Positions 53,722-62,659 of a DNA stretch of 64,000 bases are shown here, piece after piece. Within the stretch, counting starts at the first letter, position 1, and the number at the start of each line of letters is the position of its first letter. The notes beneath the pieces were generated by a model. The model saw only the letters and a program-made list of their open reading frames with translations. It made no database searches and was not told the origin of the DNA. The position numbers and the translations under genes were made by a program. The stretch is taken from positions 62,001 to 126,000 of the forward strand of contig CAVYML010000004.1 in NCBI GenBank assembly GCA_963769605.1. The letters run 5' to 3'. The stretch comes from Fen-1254 sp963769605. GTDB taxonomy: Bacteria > Bacteroidota > Ignavibacteria > UBA10030.

Positions 53722-55023
53722 ATGTCTCAAAAGGATGGATTTACAAATTATATGAATATCGAAATTCCAATATCTCGAGGTTTGAACGGGCAGTATAGCG
53801 TCCCCGGAGATAAATCTATTTCGCACCGGGCATTGATGATAGCTGCGATAGCCGATGGCATGAGTACTATCGAAGGATGTTCGTCCGCCGCCGATCCCCG
53901 TAGTACACGCCGTTGTCTCGAGTCGCTCGGGGTAAAATTCGATTTGGCTGCATCGCAGTATCGTGTTGAAGGACGAGGACTGCGCGGGCTTTCCGGATCG
54001 CGGGCGCCTTTAGATGCGGGTAATTCCGGAACAACTATTCGACTCATGTCGGGCATTCTTGCCGGACAGCAATTCTCATCTGAAATTATAGGAGATGCCT
54101 CGCTCAGCCGGCGGCCTATGCTCAGGGTATTCGAACCGCTTCGTCTCATGGGAGCGCATATACATGGAACGGAAAATAATACTGCACCAATATTGATTGA
54201 AACAGTTCCGGGTTTGCATGGAATCGAATATGCGATGCCGGTTTCGAGTGCACAGGTAAAATCCGCCGTTCTTTTCGCCGGCGCTTTTGCCGAGGGCATA
54301 ACAACCGTCCGGGAAAAAATTCAGACCCGCGATCATACGGAACGTATGCTTGGCCTGAAGACTACAGTTCATGAAGGAGTTTGGAAGACTTCCATTGAAG
54401 GAGGCAGAACAATACCGGCTCAAAGTTTTTTCATTCCCGGAGACATCTCTGCGGCCGCGTTTTTAATCGTTGCAGGTTTGATCGTTCCTCATTCATCCAT
54501 TTGTATACTCAATGTAGGCCTTAATCCGACAAGGACGGAACTCTTGCATGTGCTGAAGGGATTGGGCGCTTCCATTGAAATTCAAAATGAACGCCTTGAG
54601 TCAGGCGAACGAATCGGCGACGTTCATGTTTTGACCTCGGATCTGCAAGGAGATATGATTTTGCAAGGGGAAACGGTCGCCAGAGTAATCGATGAAATTC
54701 CTATTTTGGCGATAGCGGCCTTATTTTCGAAAGGCGCATTCCATCTCAGAAATGCAGAAGAACTGCGCAGAAAAGAGTCCGATAGAATAACTTCGATGGT
54801 GGCTAACCTTCACACACTCGGTGTGGATGCAGAAGAGTATCCGGACGGTTTTGGTTTTGAGTCAAGCGGTAATTTGCAGGGGGGGATCATCGAAAGTTTC
54901 GACGATCATCGCATTGCAATGGCATTCGGCATAGCCGGACTAAGAATTCCCGCCATCACGATAAAACATGCAGAATGCGTAGATATCTCTTTCCCGGGGT
55001 TCTGGGGTTTCTTTCTTTGGTAA
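53722..55023 (+). CDS. aroA: 3-phosphoshikimate 1-carboxyvinyltransferase (EPSP synthase)
   Basis: The protein has the EPSP-synthase blocks: SVPGDKSISHRALMIAAIA, DAGNSGTTIRLMSG, SSAQVKSAVLFAG, EIPILAIAALFSKG and LRRKESDRITSM, then IESFDDHRIAMAFGIAG. It makes EPSP from shikimate-3-phosphate and PEP in aromatic synthesis. Start 53722 has GGAGG 11 bases upstream; ATG 53752 is an alternative that would remove ten non-conserved residues. It converges on bshC. Confidence 0.95.
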   Translation: MSQKDGFTNYMNIEIPISRGLNGQYSVPGDKSISHRALMIAAIADGMSTIEGCSSAADPRSTRRCLESLGVKFDLAASQYRVEGRGLRGLSGSRAPLDAGNSGTTIRLMSGILAGQQFSSEIIGDASLSRRPMLRVFEPLRLMGAHIHGTENNTAPILIETVPGLHGIEYAMPVSSAQVKSAVLFAGAFAEGITTVREKIQTRDHTERMLGLKTTVHEGVWKTSIEGGRTIPAQSFFIPGDISAAAFLIVAGLIVPHSSICILNVGLNPTRTELLHVLKGLGASIEIQNERLESGERIGDVHVLTSDLQGDMILQGETVARVIDEIPILAIAALFSKGAFHLRNAEELRRKESDRITSMVANLHTLGVDAEEYPDGFGFESSGNLQGGIIESFDDHRIAMAFGIAGLRIPAITIKHAECVDISFPGFWGFFLW

Positions 55024-55040
55024 AAGTGTATTTGTGCATA

Positions 55041-55148
55041 GTTCGTAGTTCTTAGTTGGTTTGTAGTTCAATCTTGGTCAGCTCTTAACCACTCACAACG
55101 AACTAAGAACTACGAACCAAGAACTACGAACTAAGAACCACGAACTAA
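55041..55148. repeat. heptamer (GAACYAN) array forming a large inverted repeat between aroA and bshC
   Basis: The right half (55100-55147) is a run of 7-bp units GAACTAA, GAACTAC, GAACCAA, GAACTAC, GAACTAA, GAACCAC. The left half carries the complementary form; GTTCGTAGTTCTTAGTT (55041-55057) pairs perfectly with AACTAAGAACTACGAAC (55101-55117). Between convergent genes it could stop transcription from both sides. Confidence 0.75.
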
Positions 55149-55151
55149 TTC

Positions 55152-56798
55152 TTACCCGCTTATAAAAACCACCTGATGTTTGAACTTATTTATTTCTATT
55201 TCTTGATGCAGCCACCGCACAAATTCCAGACCGTATTTATTTAAGAAATAGATCAAATTAATTTTCCGTTCCTGCAGGCTGGAGAGCGGAAAAATACAGT
55301 CGGAAACGCGATCTATTTGACGCAGAGCTGTCTGGTTCTGACGTGCCTGAGCCGCGACGGTTTTTTCCTTCAGGACGGAAAGATTTCCGGCCATTTTTGA
55401 TAGTGTATTTTCAAGTGCCGGAATTAACGTTGGATCGATTTTTTCCAGACCGCTCCGTAAACTATTGAGCGATTCTTCGATTGTACCGGCAGTGTCGGTA
55501 AAGAGCGGCTCTATCTTGAAATCTGAAATCTGTTCGACTATATACTGCTTAACCAATTCTTTTTCTTGAAAGATCTGCAAAAAATTCAAATCGAATTTAT
55601 CGATGATCTTTTGAACTCGTTCTTCAATGATGGTTAGGCTCGCACGCGGATAGATAAGAGGTTCCGGAATGTCAAAATATTCGTACAGAAGCTTGAACTG
55701 TGCGAAATATGCTATCTCTGCAGGTCCTGCAACATATGAAATTGTCGGCAAAAGGAAGTCCTGGCAAATCGGCCGCAAGACGACATTGGGACTAAAAGCT
55801 TCGGGAGATTGTTCCAAAAGATTGAGAATTTCTTCCGTTGTAAAATACTGACGCGCGCCTTTCAAGGCAAATCCATCGGGATGAGGCTCTATGCCGAAAC
55901 GGCCTCCGGGTTGATGGAGAAAAAGATTGACCGAACGCGGCTTGACCTGAGCATGGTATTTTTGTTCAAGCCGCTCACTCTCGGAAATAACGAGCCGGCA
56001 GCTTTTCGAAATGTTCGTCAATTCCCGCTTAAAGATGGGAGAAAGAAGCTGCTTTATTTCGGGCGTGTTCGGATCCAGAAAAATCAGGCCGGAATTTTCG
56101 AGAAGAACATTTAAAAGAGAAACAAAAGCTCTGCTGAGCGTTGTACCGGGGCGGTATGCAGAACGGAAGAGTTCAAGAACCCCCGATGTAAACTCAGTCG
56201 GCAATAATTCGGATTGGAGATGCTGAAATACTTGCTCGATGGACTCCGTTAACGGAAGATGTCCCACTGATCCGAGATTACGTGAAACATTTTTTACTTC
56301 TTCTTCATATGTCAGTGTCACGATATCGTTGGAAGCATTGAGAATATTTATCGATGCTATTTCTTCAAAGTCGTGATCTTCTGTCTCTAACCAGAATACC
56401 GGAACGAAGCGATATTCTGGGAAATCAACAGAAAGCTTCGCTGCCAGTTTGAGAGCCGCAATAGCTTTATAAATGGTATAGAGAGGGCCGCTGAAAAGTC
56501 CTACCTGTTGACCGGTTACAACTGCAAAGGTGTTGTCGTTCATCAGCATATCGATATTCGCAAGCGTCTGAACGCCGCATTGAAAATCCCTGTTCTGGCG
56601 GGAGAGAATCTGTACAAGTTTCGATCGATCATGACTGTGCGCGCTAACCCGCTGGATTGCTGCATTCCAGTCTTTCCGTTCCTGAAAATTACCGCTGAAA
56701 AAAGTTTGCAGCGAAGCAAAATTCGTGATATAATCGAGAAAAAGCTTCGAAAATCCTGCTTCTTCTGATGAAAAATCGTCAAAGGGAATCCAATTCAT
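55152..56798 (-). CDS. bshC: bacillithiol biosynthesis cysteine-adding enzyme BshC
   Basis: The 548-residue protein has the BshC pattern: FAVVTGQQVGLFSGPLYTIYKAIAALKLA, VPVFWLETEDHDFEEIA, and SYVAGPAEIAYFAQF, followed by a coiled-coil C-terminal part. It is thought to add cysteine to glucosaminyl-malate to finish bacillithiol, the low-molecular-weight thiol of Bacillota and many Bacteroidota/Chlorobiota. bshA and bshB are not adjacent. The start ATG 56798 is 12 bases from the stop of the upstream nucleoside phosphorylase gene (56811), so they may share a transcript. Confidence 0.93.
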   Translation of the reverse strand: MNWIPFDDFSSEEAGFSKLFLDYITNFASLQTFFSGNFQERKDWNAAIQRVSAHSHDRSKLVQILSRQNRDFQCGVQTLANIDMLMNDNTFAVVTGQQVGLFSGPLYTIYKAIAALKLAAKLSVDFPEYRFVPVFWLETEDHDFEEIASINILNASNDIVTLTYEEEVKNVSRNLGSVGHLPLTESIEQVFQHLQSELLPTEFTSGVLELFRSAYRPGTTLSRAFVSLLNVLLENSGLIFLDPNTPEIKQLLSPIFKRELTNISKSCRLVISESERLEQKYHAQVKPRSVNLFLHQPGGRFGIEPHPDGFALKGARQYFTTEEILNLLEQSPEAFSPNVVLRPICQDFLLPTISYVAGPAEIAYFAQFKLLYEYFDIPEPLIYPRASLTIIEERVQKIIDKFDLNFLQIFQEKELVKQYIVEQISDFKIEPLFTDTAGTIEESLNSLRSGLEKIDPTLIPALENTLSKMAGNLSVLKEKTVAAQARQNQTALRQIDRVSDCIFPLSSLQERKINLIYFLNKYGLEFVRWLHQEIEINKFKHQVVFISG

Positions 56799-56810
56799 TA
56801 GTTTCTCAAA

Positions 56811-57641
56811 TTATGGAAGAGAAGTTAAAATAGCTTTCATTAATAAAACAAATTTTTCTTCAATACGGTTCGCGGTTTCCGTCACTTCGTTGTGGGATAA
56901 TTTCAATTGCGAAATTCCGGTTGCGAGATTGGATATGAGCGAGATCGCGGCAGTCTTCATTCCAAGCTGTCGTGCGGATAAAATCTCCGGAACAGTCGAC
57001 ATGCCGACAGCATCAGCGCCAAGAGTCTTGAGCATTTGGATTTCGGCAGCCGTTTCATAAGAGGGCCCCTTAAGCCAGCAGTATATGCCTTCTTGCAAGT
57101 GGATGCCGGAATTGAAAGCGCATCGGCGAACGATGCTTTGCAAACCTGCATCAAAAAAATCAGGAGACGCAGCAGCATAAATATCCCGGATTTCAATGCG
57201 GGAGATAATTCGGAGAAAGGCAAGATTGATTGTATCACGAATCAACATAAGATCACCGTTCTTAAAATTTCTATTGATACCTCCGGCTGCATTAGTAACA
57301 AAGAGAGAGCGCACGCCAATTTTCCGGGCAAGATGAACAGGAAAGATGACCTTGTTGATGTCGCCGGATTCGTAAAAATGATTGCGCCCTTTGAAAATAA
57401 GCAGTGGAGGAGAGGTCTTTTCACCGTTTTGAAGAAATCCAAAAATGAGATCTCCTGCATGACCCGGGACAGATGAAACGGGATAATATGGAATATCATC
57501 TGCCGAGAGAACGATTTCCGGCTGCATACAATCCGCCAGATTTCCGAGACCGGAGCCAAGAATAACGGCAACCGAAGGTCGAAAGGATGTTCGTGCCCGG
57601 ATAAAATCGACTGCAGACTGTAGTTCCTGATTGTTAATCAT
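56811..57641 (-). CDS. purine nucleoside phosphorylase (trimeric class)
   Basis: The start is placed at ATG 57641 (MINNQELQSAVDF); the open frame continues upstream to 57701 but those 20 residues are encoded by a palindromic repeat. Family blocks: VAVILGSGLGNLAD, VPGHAGDLIFGF, FKGRNHFYE, FVTNAAGGIN, and KGPSYETAAEIQMLKTLGADAVGMSTVPE. It splits purine nucleosides with phosphate for salvage. It neighbours tdk and cdd on the same strand, forming a nucleoside-salvage group. Confidence 0.93.
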   Translation of the reverse strand: MINNQELQSAVDFIRARTSFRPSVAVILGSGLGNLADCMQPEIVLSADDIPYYPVSSVPGHAGDLIFGFLQNGEKTSPPLLIFKGRNHFYESGDINKVIFPVHLARKIGVRSLFVTNAAGGINRNFKNGDLMLIRDTINLAFLRIISRIEIRDIYAAASPDFFDAGLQSIVRRCAFNSGIHLQEGIYCWLKGPSYETAAEIQMLKTLGADAVGMSTVPEILSARQLGMKTAAISLISNLATGISQLKLSHNEVTETANRIEEKFVLLMKAILTSLP

Positions 57642-57660
57642 ACCTTTTTTATTCTCTTCT

Positions 57661-57790
57661 GTAGCCGACACCGGTGGTGTCGGATGTGCTTCCGCGGTCA
57701 CCGTCCGTGGCTACCATGCAATGTCGTACTCTCTACGACGACCTCCCGATAATATTTAACAATATTCTCGGGACAAGCTGTCGCGGCTAC
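57661..57790. repeat. palindromic repeat cluster bounded by GTAGCC/GGCTAC
   Basis: GTAGCC (57661-57666) and GGCTAC (57709-57714) bracket a GC-rich stretch with CCGGTGGTGTCGG; a second GGCTAC lies at 57785-57790. CCCGATAATATT and AATATTCTCGGG around 57746-57773 form an 11-of-12-bp hairpin. A related sequence lies at 62660-62728 (minus strand). Confidence 0.55.
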
Positions 57791-57842
57791 AATTTTAACC
57801 TGATATAATTCTGAAAATGAAATTACACGACAGCGCACATAA

Positions 57843-57876
57843 AAACTACGAACCACGAACGAAGAACTACGAACTT
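57843..57876. repeat. short GAACYAN heptamer array between PNP and tdk genes
   Basis: Units AACTAC, GAACCAC, GAACGAA, GAACTAC, GAACTTA in tandem. Same unit family as 55041-55148 and 59041-59153. It ends about 15 bases before the tdk stop. Confidence 0.65.
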
Positions 57877-57890
57877 ATATCGTCGTTTTT

Positions 57891-58466
57891 TTATTCTTTC
57901 GGTGGTTGATGGCATTTACGGCACCGAGCCTCATAAATATCCTTAGCTCCGACAACTACACGATCTTGTGATGCACTTTTTCGTTGTGTTCTATCGGCCG
58001 GATTGCCGCAAATAACGCAAATAGCGAGTGTTTTCGTAATATACTCCGCAATAGCTAAAAGCTGAGGCATCGGATCGAACGGCTTGCCGCGATAATCCTG
58101 ATCAAGTCCGGCTACAATCACTCTTTTGCCCTGAAAAGCGAGCTTTTCGCAGACTTCAACAAGGTTTTGCTTAAAGAACTGTCCCTCATCAATGCCGATA
58201 ACCTGGGCATCATCCATAAAAGAAAAAATCTCTTCCGCGTCTTCAATAACCTTTGCCATAAGCGATTGGTCGCTGTGCGTGACAATATTAACTGAACTGT
58301 AACGATTGTCGACTTTTGGCTTAAAGACGGCGACTTTTTGTTTCGCTATCTGTGCACGCCGCAGGCGCCTGATAAGCTCTTCAGTCTTCCCGCTGAACAT
58401 GCAACCGCAAACAACTTCAATCCAACCTGTATTAAGGGGAACATGATGCAATGAGGAAGTATCCAT
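57891..58466 (-). CDS. tdk: thymidine kinase
   Basis: ATG 58466 is used; TTG 58478 would add four residues. The protein has the type II thymidine kinase pattern: GCMFSGKTEELIRRLRR (P-loop), IGIDEGQFF, VIVAGLDQDYRGKPFDPMPQLLAIAE, and a zinc site CVICG ... CRKC. It phosphorylates thymidine in salvage. It lies between the purine nucleoside phosphorylase and cytidine deaminase genes. Confidence 0.94.
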   Translation of the reverse strand: MDTSSLHHVPLNTGWIEVVCGCMFSGKTEELIRRLRRAQIAKQKVAVFKPKVDNRYSSVNIVTHSDQSLMAKVIEDAEEIFSFMDDAQVIGIDEGQFFKQNLVEVCEKLAFQGKRVIVAGLDQDYRGKPFDPMPQLLAIAEYITKTLAICVICGNPADRTQRKSASQDRVVVGAKDIYEARCRKCHQPPKE

Positions 58467-58560
58467 AAAAAATTTCAAATTTCAGATTGAAAATTGCAGA
58501 TTTCCGTTTATTGTCATTTTGTTATTGAGTTATAGAGTCGTTCTATTCGCATTTCACACT

Positions 58561-58962
58561 TTAATGTTCAAGATTTACTATCGAAAAAGCTAATGGTAAA
58601 AGCAATTTAAGTTTGGTTGTTTTGATCTTATCCATAGAATCGATCATGATGCAGTCGATATTTCCAGTTATATCCATAAGAACCTGCCTGCACGCACCGC
58701 AGGGAGGAGTAAAACCTGGTCCATCGGAAGCAACGGCAATTGCTAAAAAGGATCTTTCCCCTTCCGAGACTGCTTTAAAAAGGGCTGTTCTTTCCGCACA
58801 GATGGTCAGACTATAAGAGCTGCTCTCAACATTACATCCTGTAAATATTTTTCCGGACTTCGTCAAAAGAGCAGATCCGACACCAAATTTCGAATACGGC
58901 GCGTAAGCATTCAAACGGGCTTCCCGTGCCTTCAAGGCCAATTCGCGATAGATTTGTTTCAT
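58561..58962 (-). CDS. cdd: cytidine deaminase
   Basis: The start is ATG 58962; a TTG at 58986 would add eight residues. Zinc-binding and catalytic residues are clear: TGCNVESSSYSLTICAERTALFKAV (Cys-Ala-Glu) and TPPCGACRQVLMD (Cys-x2-Cys). The 133 residues are normal for homotetrameric cytidine deaminases. It deaminates cytidine and deoxycytidine in pyrimidine salvage. Confidence 0.95.
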   Translation of the reverse strand: MKQIYRELALKAREARLNAYAPYSKFGVGSALLTKSGKIFTGCNVESSSYSLTICAERTALFKAVSEGERSFLAIAVASDGPGFTPPCGACRQVLMDITGNIDCIMIDSMDKIKTTKLKLLLPLAFSIVNLEH

Positions 58963-59040
58963 AAATATAGTTCTATTCTTGATCAAGACAATATAGATAA
59001 GTTTATAGCTATAAGCAATTTAGCAGTAAATAGTAAAAAA

Positions 59041-59153
59041 ATTCTTAGTGTGTAGTTAGTGCGTAGTGCGGAGTTCGTGGTTCGTGGTTAAAGAACTAAG
59101 AACCAAAAACCAAGAACCAAGAACCAAGAACTACAAACTAAGAACTAAGAATT
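59041..59153. repeat. heptamer array (GAACYAN and its complement) before cdd
   Basis: The right two thirds (59091-59153) are 7-bp units GAACTAA, GAACCAA, AAACCAA, GAACCAA, GAACCAA, GAACTAC, AAACTAA, GAACTAA; the left third (59041-59088) has the opposite strand form (TTCGTGG, TTCGTGG, GTAGTTAGTGC). It covers nearly the whole spacer between cdd and the PHP gene, with its right end in the PHP stop codon. Confidence 0.75.
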
Positions 59154-60801
59154 AACCCTCGACCCAGAACGGATTTGTCAGGCAAAAATGCGATTTTTTA
59201 TCGCACGAGTCCAGCGAATCTGTCCAAACTTCTGCTCGAATATATGAACTGCGATCCGCTGAAAACTCAAAATTTTTCTTAAAACTGTATTCGTTCGCTG
59301 AATTAGTAGAGAAAATTACCTTTTCGAAATCATTGCCTATCGCACCGGCCAGAATTGTAATATTCTTAAGCCTTCCATATTCAGAGGTGGAAACAGCCGT
59401 CAATGAAAAATTCTTCATTTCGCCGGGGAAGCTAAATCCGATAATTGACGTTTCGCTGTTTTCTTTCGTAAGATTTGCAGCCGGACCGTCTGTGGCAATT
59501 GAATGGCCGTTTTTCAAAGCTGTGAGTATAGCTTTTTGAGTGAATTCGGTCGTGTAAATGCCTGTTCTCATCTTTCCAAAAAGCTGATCTCCATGTTCAC
59601 GGATCAGGAAAAAGGGAATTCCAATTTGACGAAATCTATTGAAATTTCCATGGGCATCATTTCCGGCACACAAAAACATCTTCTTACCGGAGAGAAGCTG
59701 CTCTTTCCAAAACGTATATCCTTCGTGGAATCCATGCGTTAGCGCCCCATTGATAAATTGAATTCCTTCTAATCGGTCATCTTCAAAATCGTTTTTTCCC
59801 CATCTCCCGCGTCTAAGAAGAAGTCTTTGAAGCATAGAGATCGGTTCAAAAGGGTGAGCTGCTATCGATACGCTCTCTGCCTCTTTTATGTCAAGAACAT
59901 CGCTAATAGAATGTTCGCTTCTTGTTTTAAGCCATCGTTCGGCGCTGTCTCCGCTTCCCTGAAGGAACCGTTCGTTGTTGAGAAGAAGGAAATGCACGTT
60001 TTGGCCCAAGCGGTTCCGGCAGCTTACTTCTTCCCCTTTAATTATAATGAATTCTCCGGTCTGTTCATTCAGATGTTTAACCTCGTCATCGAGCGCTTTC
60101 CATTTCGGGAAAGTGCCGTCAAACTCCAAATAATTGTCTAACGAATCGTCTAAATCGTAGGAATGATCGGTCACACAGAAAAAAGAGAGTCCCATTGCTT
60201 TGCCTAACTCGATAGAAGCTCCCAGCGGTGAGCCGTATTCTACCTGATCACTTGTGTAATTCGAATGTGAATGAATTTCCCCCAAAAAGAGATTGTCAAA
60301 TTGTGGAAGTTTTTTGTCCGAGATATAGGTACAAAGCGGTTTATGGCTGGAAGTGCGATAATTGTCGTTATGATATTTTTTAAACTTTCCGTTCCGGCGA
60401 ATGGTAAACTCAACATCGCTTTCTAAAAAGCCGTGGAAACCTATCACCGGGACGCGGTATATCCGCCACCAAAACCTATCCGTCAGAGAAAACACGCCGG
60501 AAAAAAGGACGATTCGTTCAGATGAAAAATCGTCTCGCAGCGTAATGGCAATTTCCGTCAGTTCACACGGATAGCGATCTGCGTCCTTTACAAAAAACAG
60601 AATCGGAAGAGAGTCGTGCGGATCGAGCCTGTGCGGCGCATCGGTAATAATTTCAGGTTCCCGCTTGTTCAGAAAACTGAAGAAGTATTTAAAACGATAA
60701 TGGGTTTCGGCGTAAAGAACTATGGGAAGAAAAATAAATCCCAGAAATTTCACTAAAAATCGCAACGTTCCGAAGATCGTTAAAAAGTGCGTCCCTTCCA
60801 T
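59152..60801 (-). CDS. PHP-domain metal-dependent phosphoesterase-like membrane protein
   Basis: Residues ~8-30 form a transmembrane segment (GTLRFLVKFLGFIFLPIVLYA). Residues ~170-430 carry the PHP metal-binding motifs: GEIHSHSNYTSD (His-x-His), CVTDHSYD, KGEEVSC, IAAHPFEPI and AGNDAHGNF. A beta-rich C-terminal domain follows. PHP proteins are phosphoesterases or nuclease-like hydrolases; the membrane anchor is unusual for soluble members and suggests an exported or membrane-associated function. It overlaps the GT2 gene by 22 bases, so the two are translated together. AAAGG lies before ATG 60801. Confidence 0.75.
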   Translation of the reverse strand: MEGTHFLTIFGTLRFLVKFLGFIFLPIVLYAETHYRFKYFFSFLNKREPEIITDAPHRLDPHDSLPILFFVKDADRYPCELTEIAITLRDDFSSERIVLFSGVFSLTDRFWWRIYRVPVIGFHGFLESDVEFTIRRNGKFKKYHNDNYRTSSHKPLCTYISDKKLPQFDNLFLGEIHSHSNYTSDQVEYGSPLGASIELGKAMGLSFFCVTDHSYDLDDSLDNYLEFDGTFPKWKALDDEVKHLNEQTGEFIIIKGEEVSCRNRLGQNVHFLLLNNERFLQGSGDSAERWLKTRSEHSISDVLDIKEAESVSIAAHPFEPISMLQRLLLRRGRWGKNDFEDDRLEGIQFINGALTHGFHEGYTFWKEQLLSGKKMFLCAGNDAHGNFNRFRQIGIPFFLIREHGDQLFGKMRTGIYTTEFTQKAILTALKNGHSIATDGPAANLTKENSETSIIGFSFPGEMKNFSLTAVSTSEYGRLKNITILAGAIGNDFEKVIFSTNSANEYSFKKNFEFSADRSSYIRAEVWTDSLDSCDKKSHFCLTNPFWVEG

Positions 60802-61871
60802 TGAACCTTTCCGCCGAAAAAAACGAGAAATGGGAGAAGAATGACATAGAGTATAAAATAAATCTCAAAATAGTAAAACCATTTCAGCTCGGAAATGCGT
60901 TCCACACGTTTCAGAAAGCGATAGAGGAAAATGTAATCGAAAATAAATTTAACCAAAAGCATGGAAGCGGAAAGAACAACACTACCCCAGTACAGCATAA
61001 CAAACGGAGAAACATGCATGCAAAATCCGATGACCATAATAAAAAAGCCGGAAATTTTCATATCGAGAGCGCCTTTTCCCCAGCGCTGTTTTTGACGGAG
61101 AAGTGTTTTCCAATCGGAACATGGTTTGCTTTCCACCATCGTTTTCGGATCGATGGGATAAATATAATCCCATCGGCAGGAATCAATAATAGCCTGAACG
61201 ATCGTATAATCCTCCGTGACACTGAACTTCAGTTTTCGGTAGCCGCCCACATGGTCGTATGCTTTTCTTTTAAACGAGAGATTGTTTCCGATACTGCCGT
61301 GCTGATGGCCGAGACCTGCAGTCGAAGCCGCCATGCCGAGAATAAATGCCCAGTCTAAAGATTGCATGCCTTCAAACCAGTTGGCATTTCTTTGCAGCGT
61401 AATTCCGCCGATCAGTCCGATATTTCCTTCATAATGCTGAGCAGTGCATTCGATCCAAGTGGATGGCACCGTGCAATCGGCATCTGTAATAAGAATCACC
61501 TCACCGTGCGAGGCCTCGATGCCGCAGGCCAGGGCATTCGGTTTGCCGGGCAGATTTGGATTTTCGGGCGCGGCAATGCAGAGAAGGTTAGGAAACCGCT
61601 CCATAAATGCTTTGCAAATATCCGCAGTGTTATCCGTGGAATTATCGTCGACAACAATCACTTCAAAAAGGTTCGACGGGTACGTTTGCCTAAGGACAGA
61701 AGTAAGGCAATTCGCGATATTATTTTCTTCATCGCGTGCGGCAATAATGACGGAAACGAAAGGAGATGCATGGCCGGCACGATCCCGTGTCCGGGTCAAT
61801 CCGTACAAGAACAGGAGCACAAGACAGCCATAGCAAATCGTTGCGATAATGAGAAAAAGTTCAAAATTCAT
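60780..61871 (-). CDS. family 2 glycosyltransferase (membrane)
   Basis: An N-terminal transmembrane helix (FLIIATICYGCLVLLFLYGL) is followed by the GT2 domain: FVSVIIAARDEENNIANCLTSVLRQTYP, VIVVDDNSTDNT, ILITDADCTVPSTWIE and RQKQRWGKGALDMK (QxxRW). About three to four helices close the protein. Such enzymes transfer sugars from UDP-sugars to lipid or polysaccharide acceptors and resemble hyaluronan/cellulose-synthase-type GT2s. It is preceded by an array of 7-bp units and followed, with overlap, by the PHP gene. The acceptor is unknown. Confidence 0.85.
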   Translation of the reverse strand: MNFELFLIIATICYGCLVLLFLYGLTRTRDRAGHASPFVSVIIAARDEENNIANCLTSVLRQTYPSNLFEVIVVDDNSTDNTADICKAFMERFPNLLCIAAPENPNLPGKPNALACGIEASHGEVILITDADCTVPSTWIECTAQHYEGNIGLIGGITLQRNANWFEGMQSLDWAFILGMAASTAGLGHQHGSIGNNLSFKRKAYDHVGGYRKLKFSVTEDYTIVQAIIDSCRWDYIYPIDPKTMVESKPCSDWKTLLRQKQRWGKGALDMKISGFFIMVIGFCMHVSPFVMLYWGSVVLSASMLLVKFIFDYIFLYRFLKRVERISELKWFYYFEIYFILYVILLPFLVFFGGKVQWKGRTF

Positions 61872-61881
61872 ATTCCAAATC

Positions 61882-61996
61882 CCATCCGTTATCCTTCATC
61901 CTTCATCCTTCATCCTTCCCCCCTCCTCCTATCATTCATCCTTCATCATTCATCCTTCATCCTTCATCATTCATCATTCATAATGTTTCATCCTTC
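61882..61996. repeat. heptamer (GAWGRAT) array in the leader of the GT2 gene
   Basis: On the plus strand units TTCATCC and TTCATCA repeat in tandem through most of the spacer (about 15 copies, with one T/C-rich interruption at 61916-61930); on the coding strand these are GAAGGAT/GAATGAT units. The array contains many AAGGATGA-like Shine-Dalgarno/ATG combinations, ends about ten bases from the GT2 start, and overlaps the deacetylase stop. Confidence 0.75.
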
Positions 61997-62620
61997 TAAA
62001 GTCGCAAATGTATAATGACGTTTTAAAAGCGAATCGAGAAGAGTACGAAGCGTCTGTTCTGCAGATCCGGAAGTAGATTTATTGTCGTGAAAAAGGAGGA
62101 TGTCTCCTCCTTTAAAAGTCCGCCCGGCAAGAGATCGATCGAACGTATTTTTCCGGTGAAGATAATCTTTGGAATCAAACGACCAGAGTACCGGCTTTAA
62201 AGAACATTGCGCGGCAATCTTAAGCGTCTCAATGCGAAAATAACCGTACGGCGGCCGAAAAAATTTCGGCGTCGTGAGAGTATATTTTATAATCGCATCA
62301 TTTGTTTTCAATAATTCGTCGTGGGTAACAGCCGCACTGCACCAGAAGAGATTTCTATGCATAAATCCGTGATTTTCCGCGGAATGTCCTTCTTCGGCAA
62401 TGCGGCGCGCAAGTTCAGGATATCGTTCGATATGTTCGCCGTTGAGAAAAAAAGCAGCTTTAATACCATACTGCCTGAGTATATCCAGAACAGCAGGAGT
62501 CGCTGCAGGATGAGGCCCGTCGTCGAATGTCAGATGAATGCTCGGCGATTGCGTTCTGCAAAGAATCGATGGAAACAATCGCTCTATCACTGAAATAGGA
62601 TATTTCAAGGTAAATGCCAA
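61988..62620 (-). CDS. polysaccharide deacetylase (NodB family)
   Basis: The NodB homology domain is present: HLTFDDGPHPAATP (motif 1, Asp-Asp), ENHGFMHRN (motif 2, His-x4-His), RPPYGYFRIETL (motif 3), WSFDSKDY, and ILLFHDNK (motif 5). It removes acetyl groups from amino-sugar polysaccharides or peptidoglycan. The open frame reaches 62731, but its first ~30 residues (GVGGSAPPPAKSTNGCGYNAD) come from a dispersed repeat; TTG 62620 or 62608 is the likelier start, just before KYPISVIERLFP, the usual family opening. No Shine-Dalgarno is visible in either case. Confidence 0.82.
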   Translation of the reverse strand: MAFTLKYPISVIERLFPSILCRTQSPSIHLTFDDGPHPAATPAVLDILRQYGIKAAFFLNGEHIERYPELARRIAEEGHSAENHGFMHRNLFWCSAAVTHDELLKTNDAIIKYTLTTPKFFRPPYGYFRIETLKIAAQCSLKPVLWSFDSKDYLHRKNTFDRSLAGRTFKGGDILLFHDNKSTSGSAEQTLRTLLDSLLKRHYTFATLEG

Positions 62621-62659
62621 TGTGTTATTAAATGCCCAGTCTGCATTGTAGCCGCAACC

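Noticed and set aside
55041..61996. Regular repeats that might be CRISPR arrays
   Set aside because: Units are only 7-8 bp, contiguous and degenerate, with no unique spacers and no cas genes nearby.
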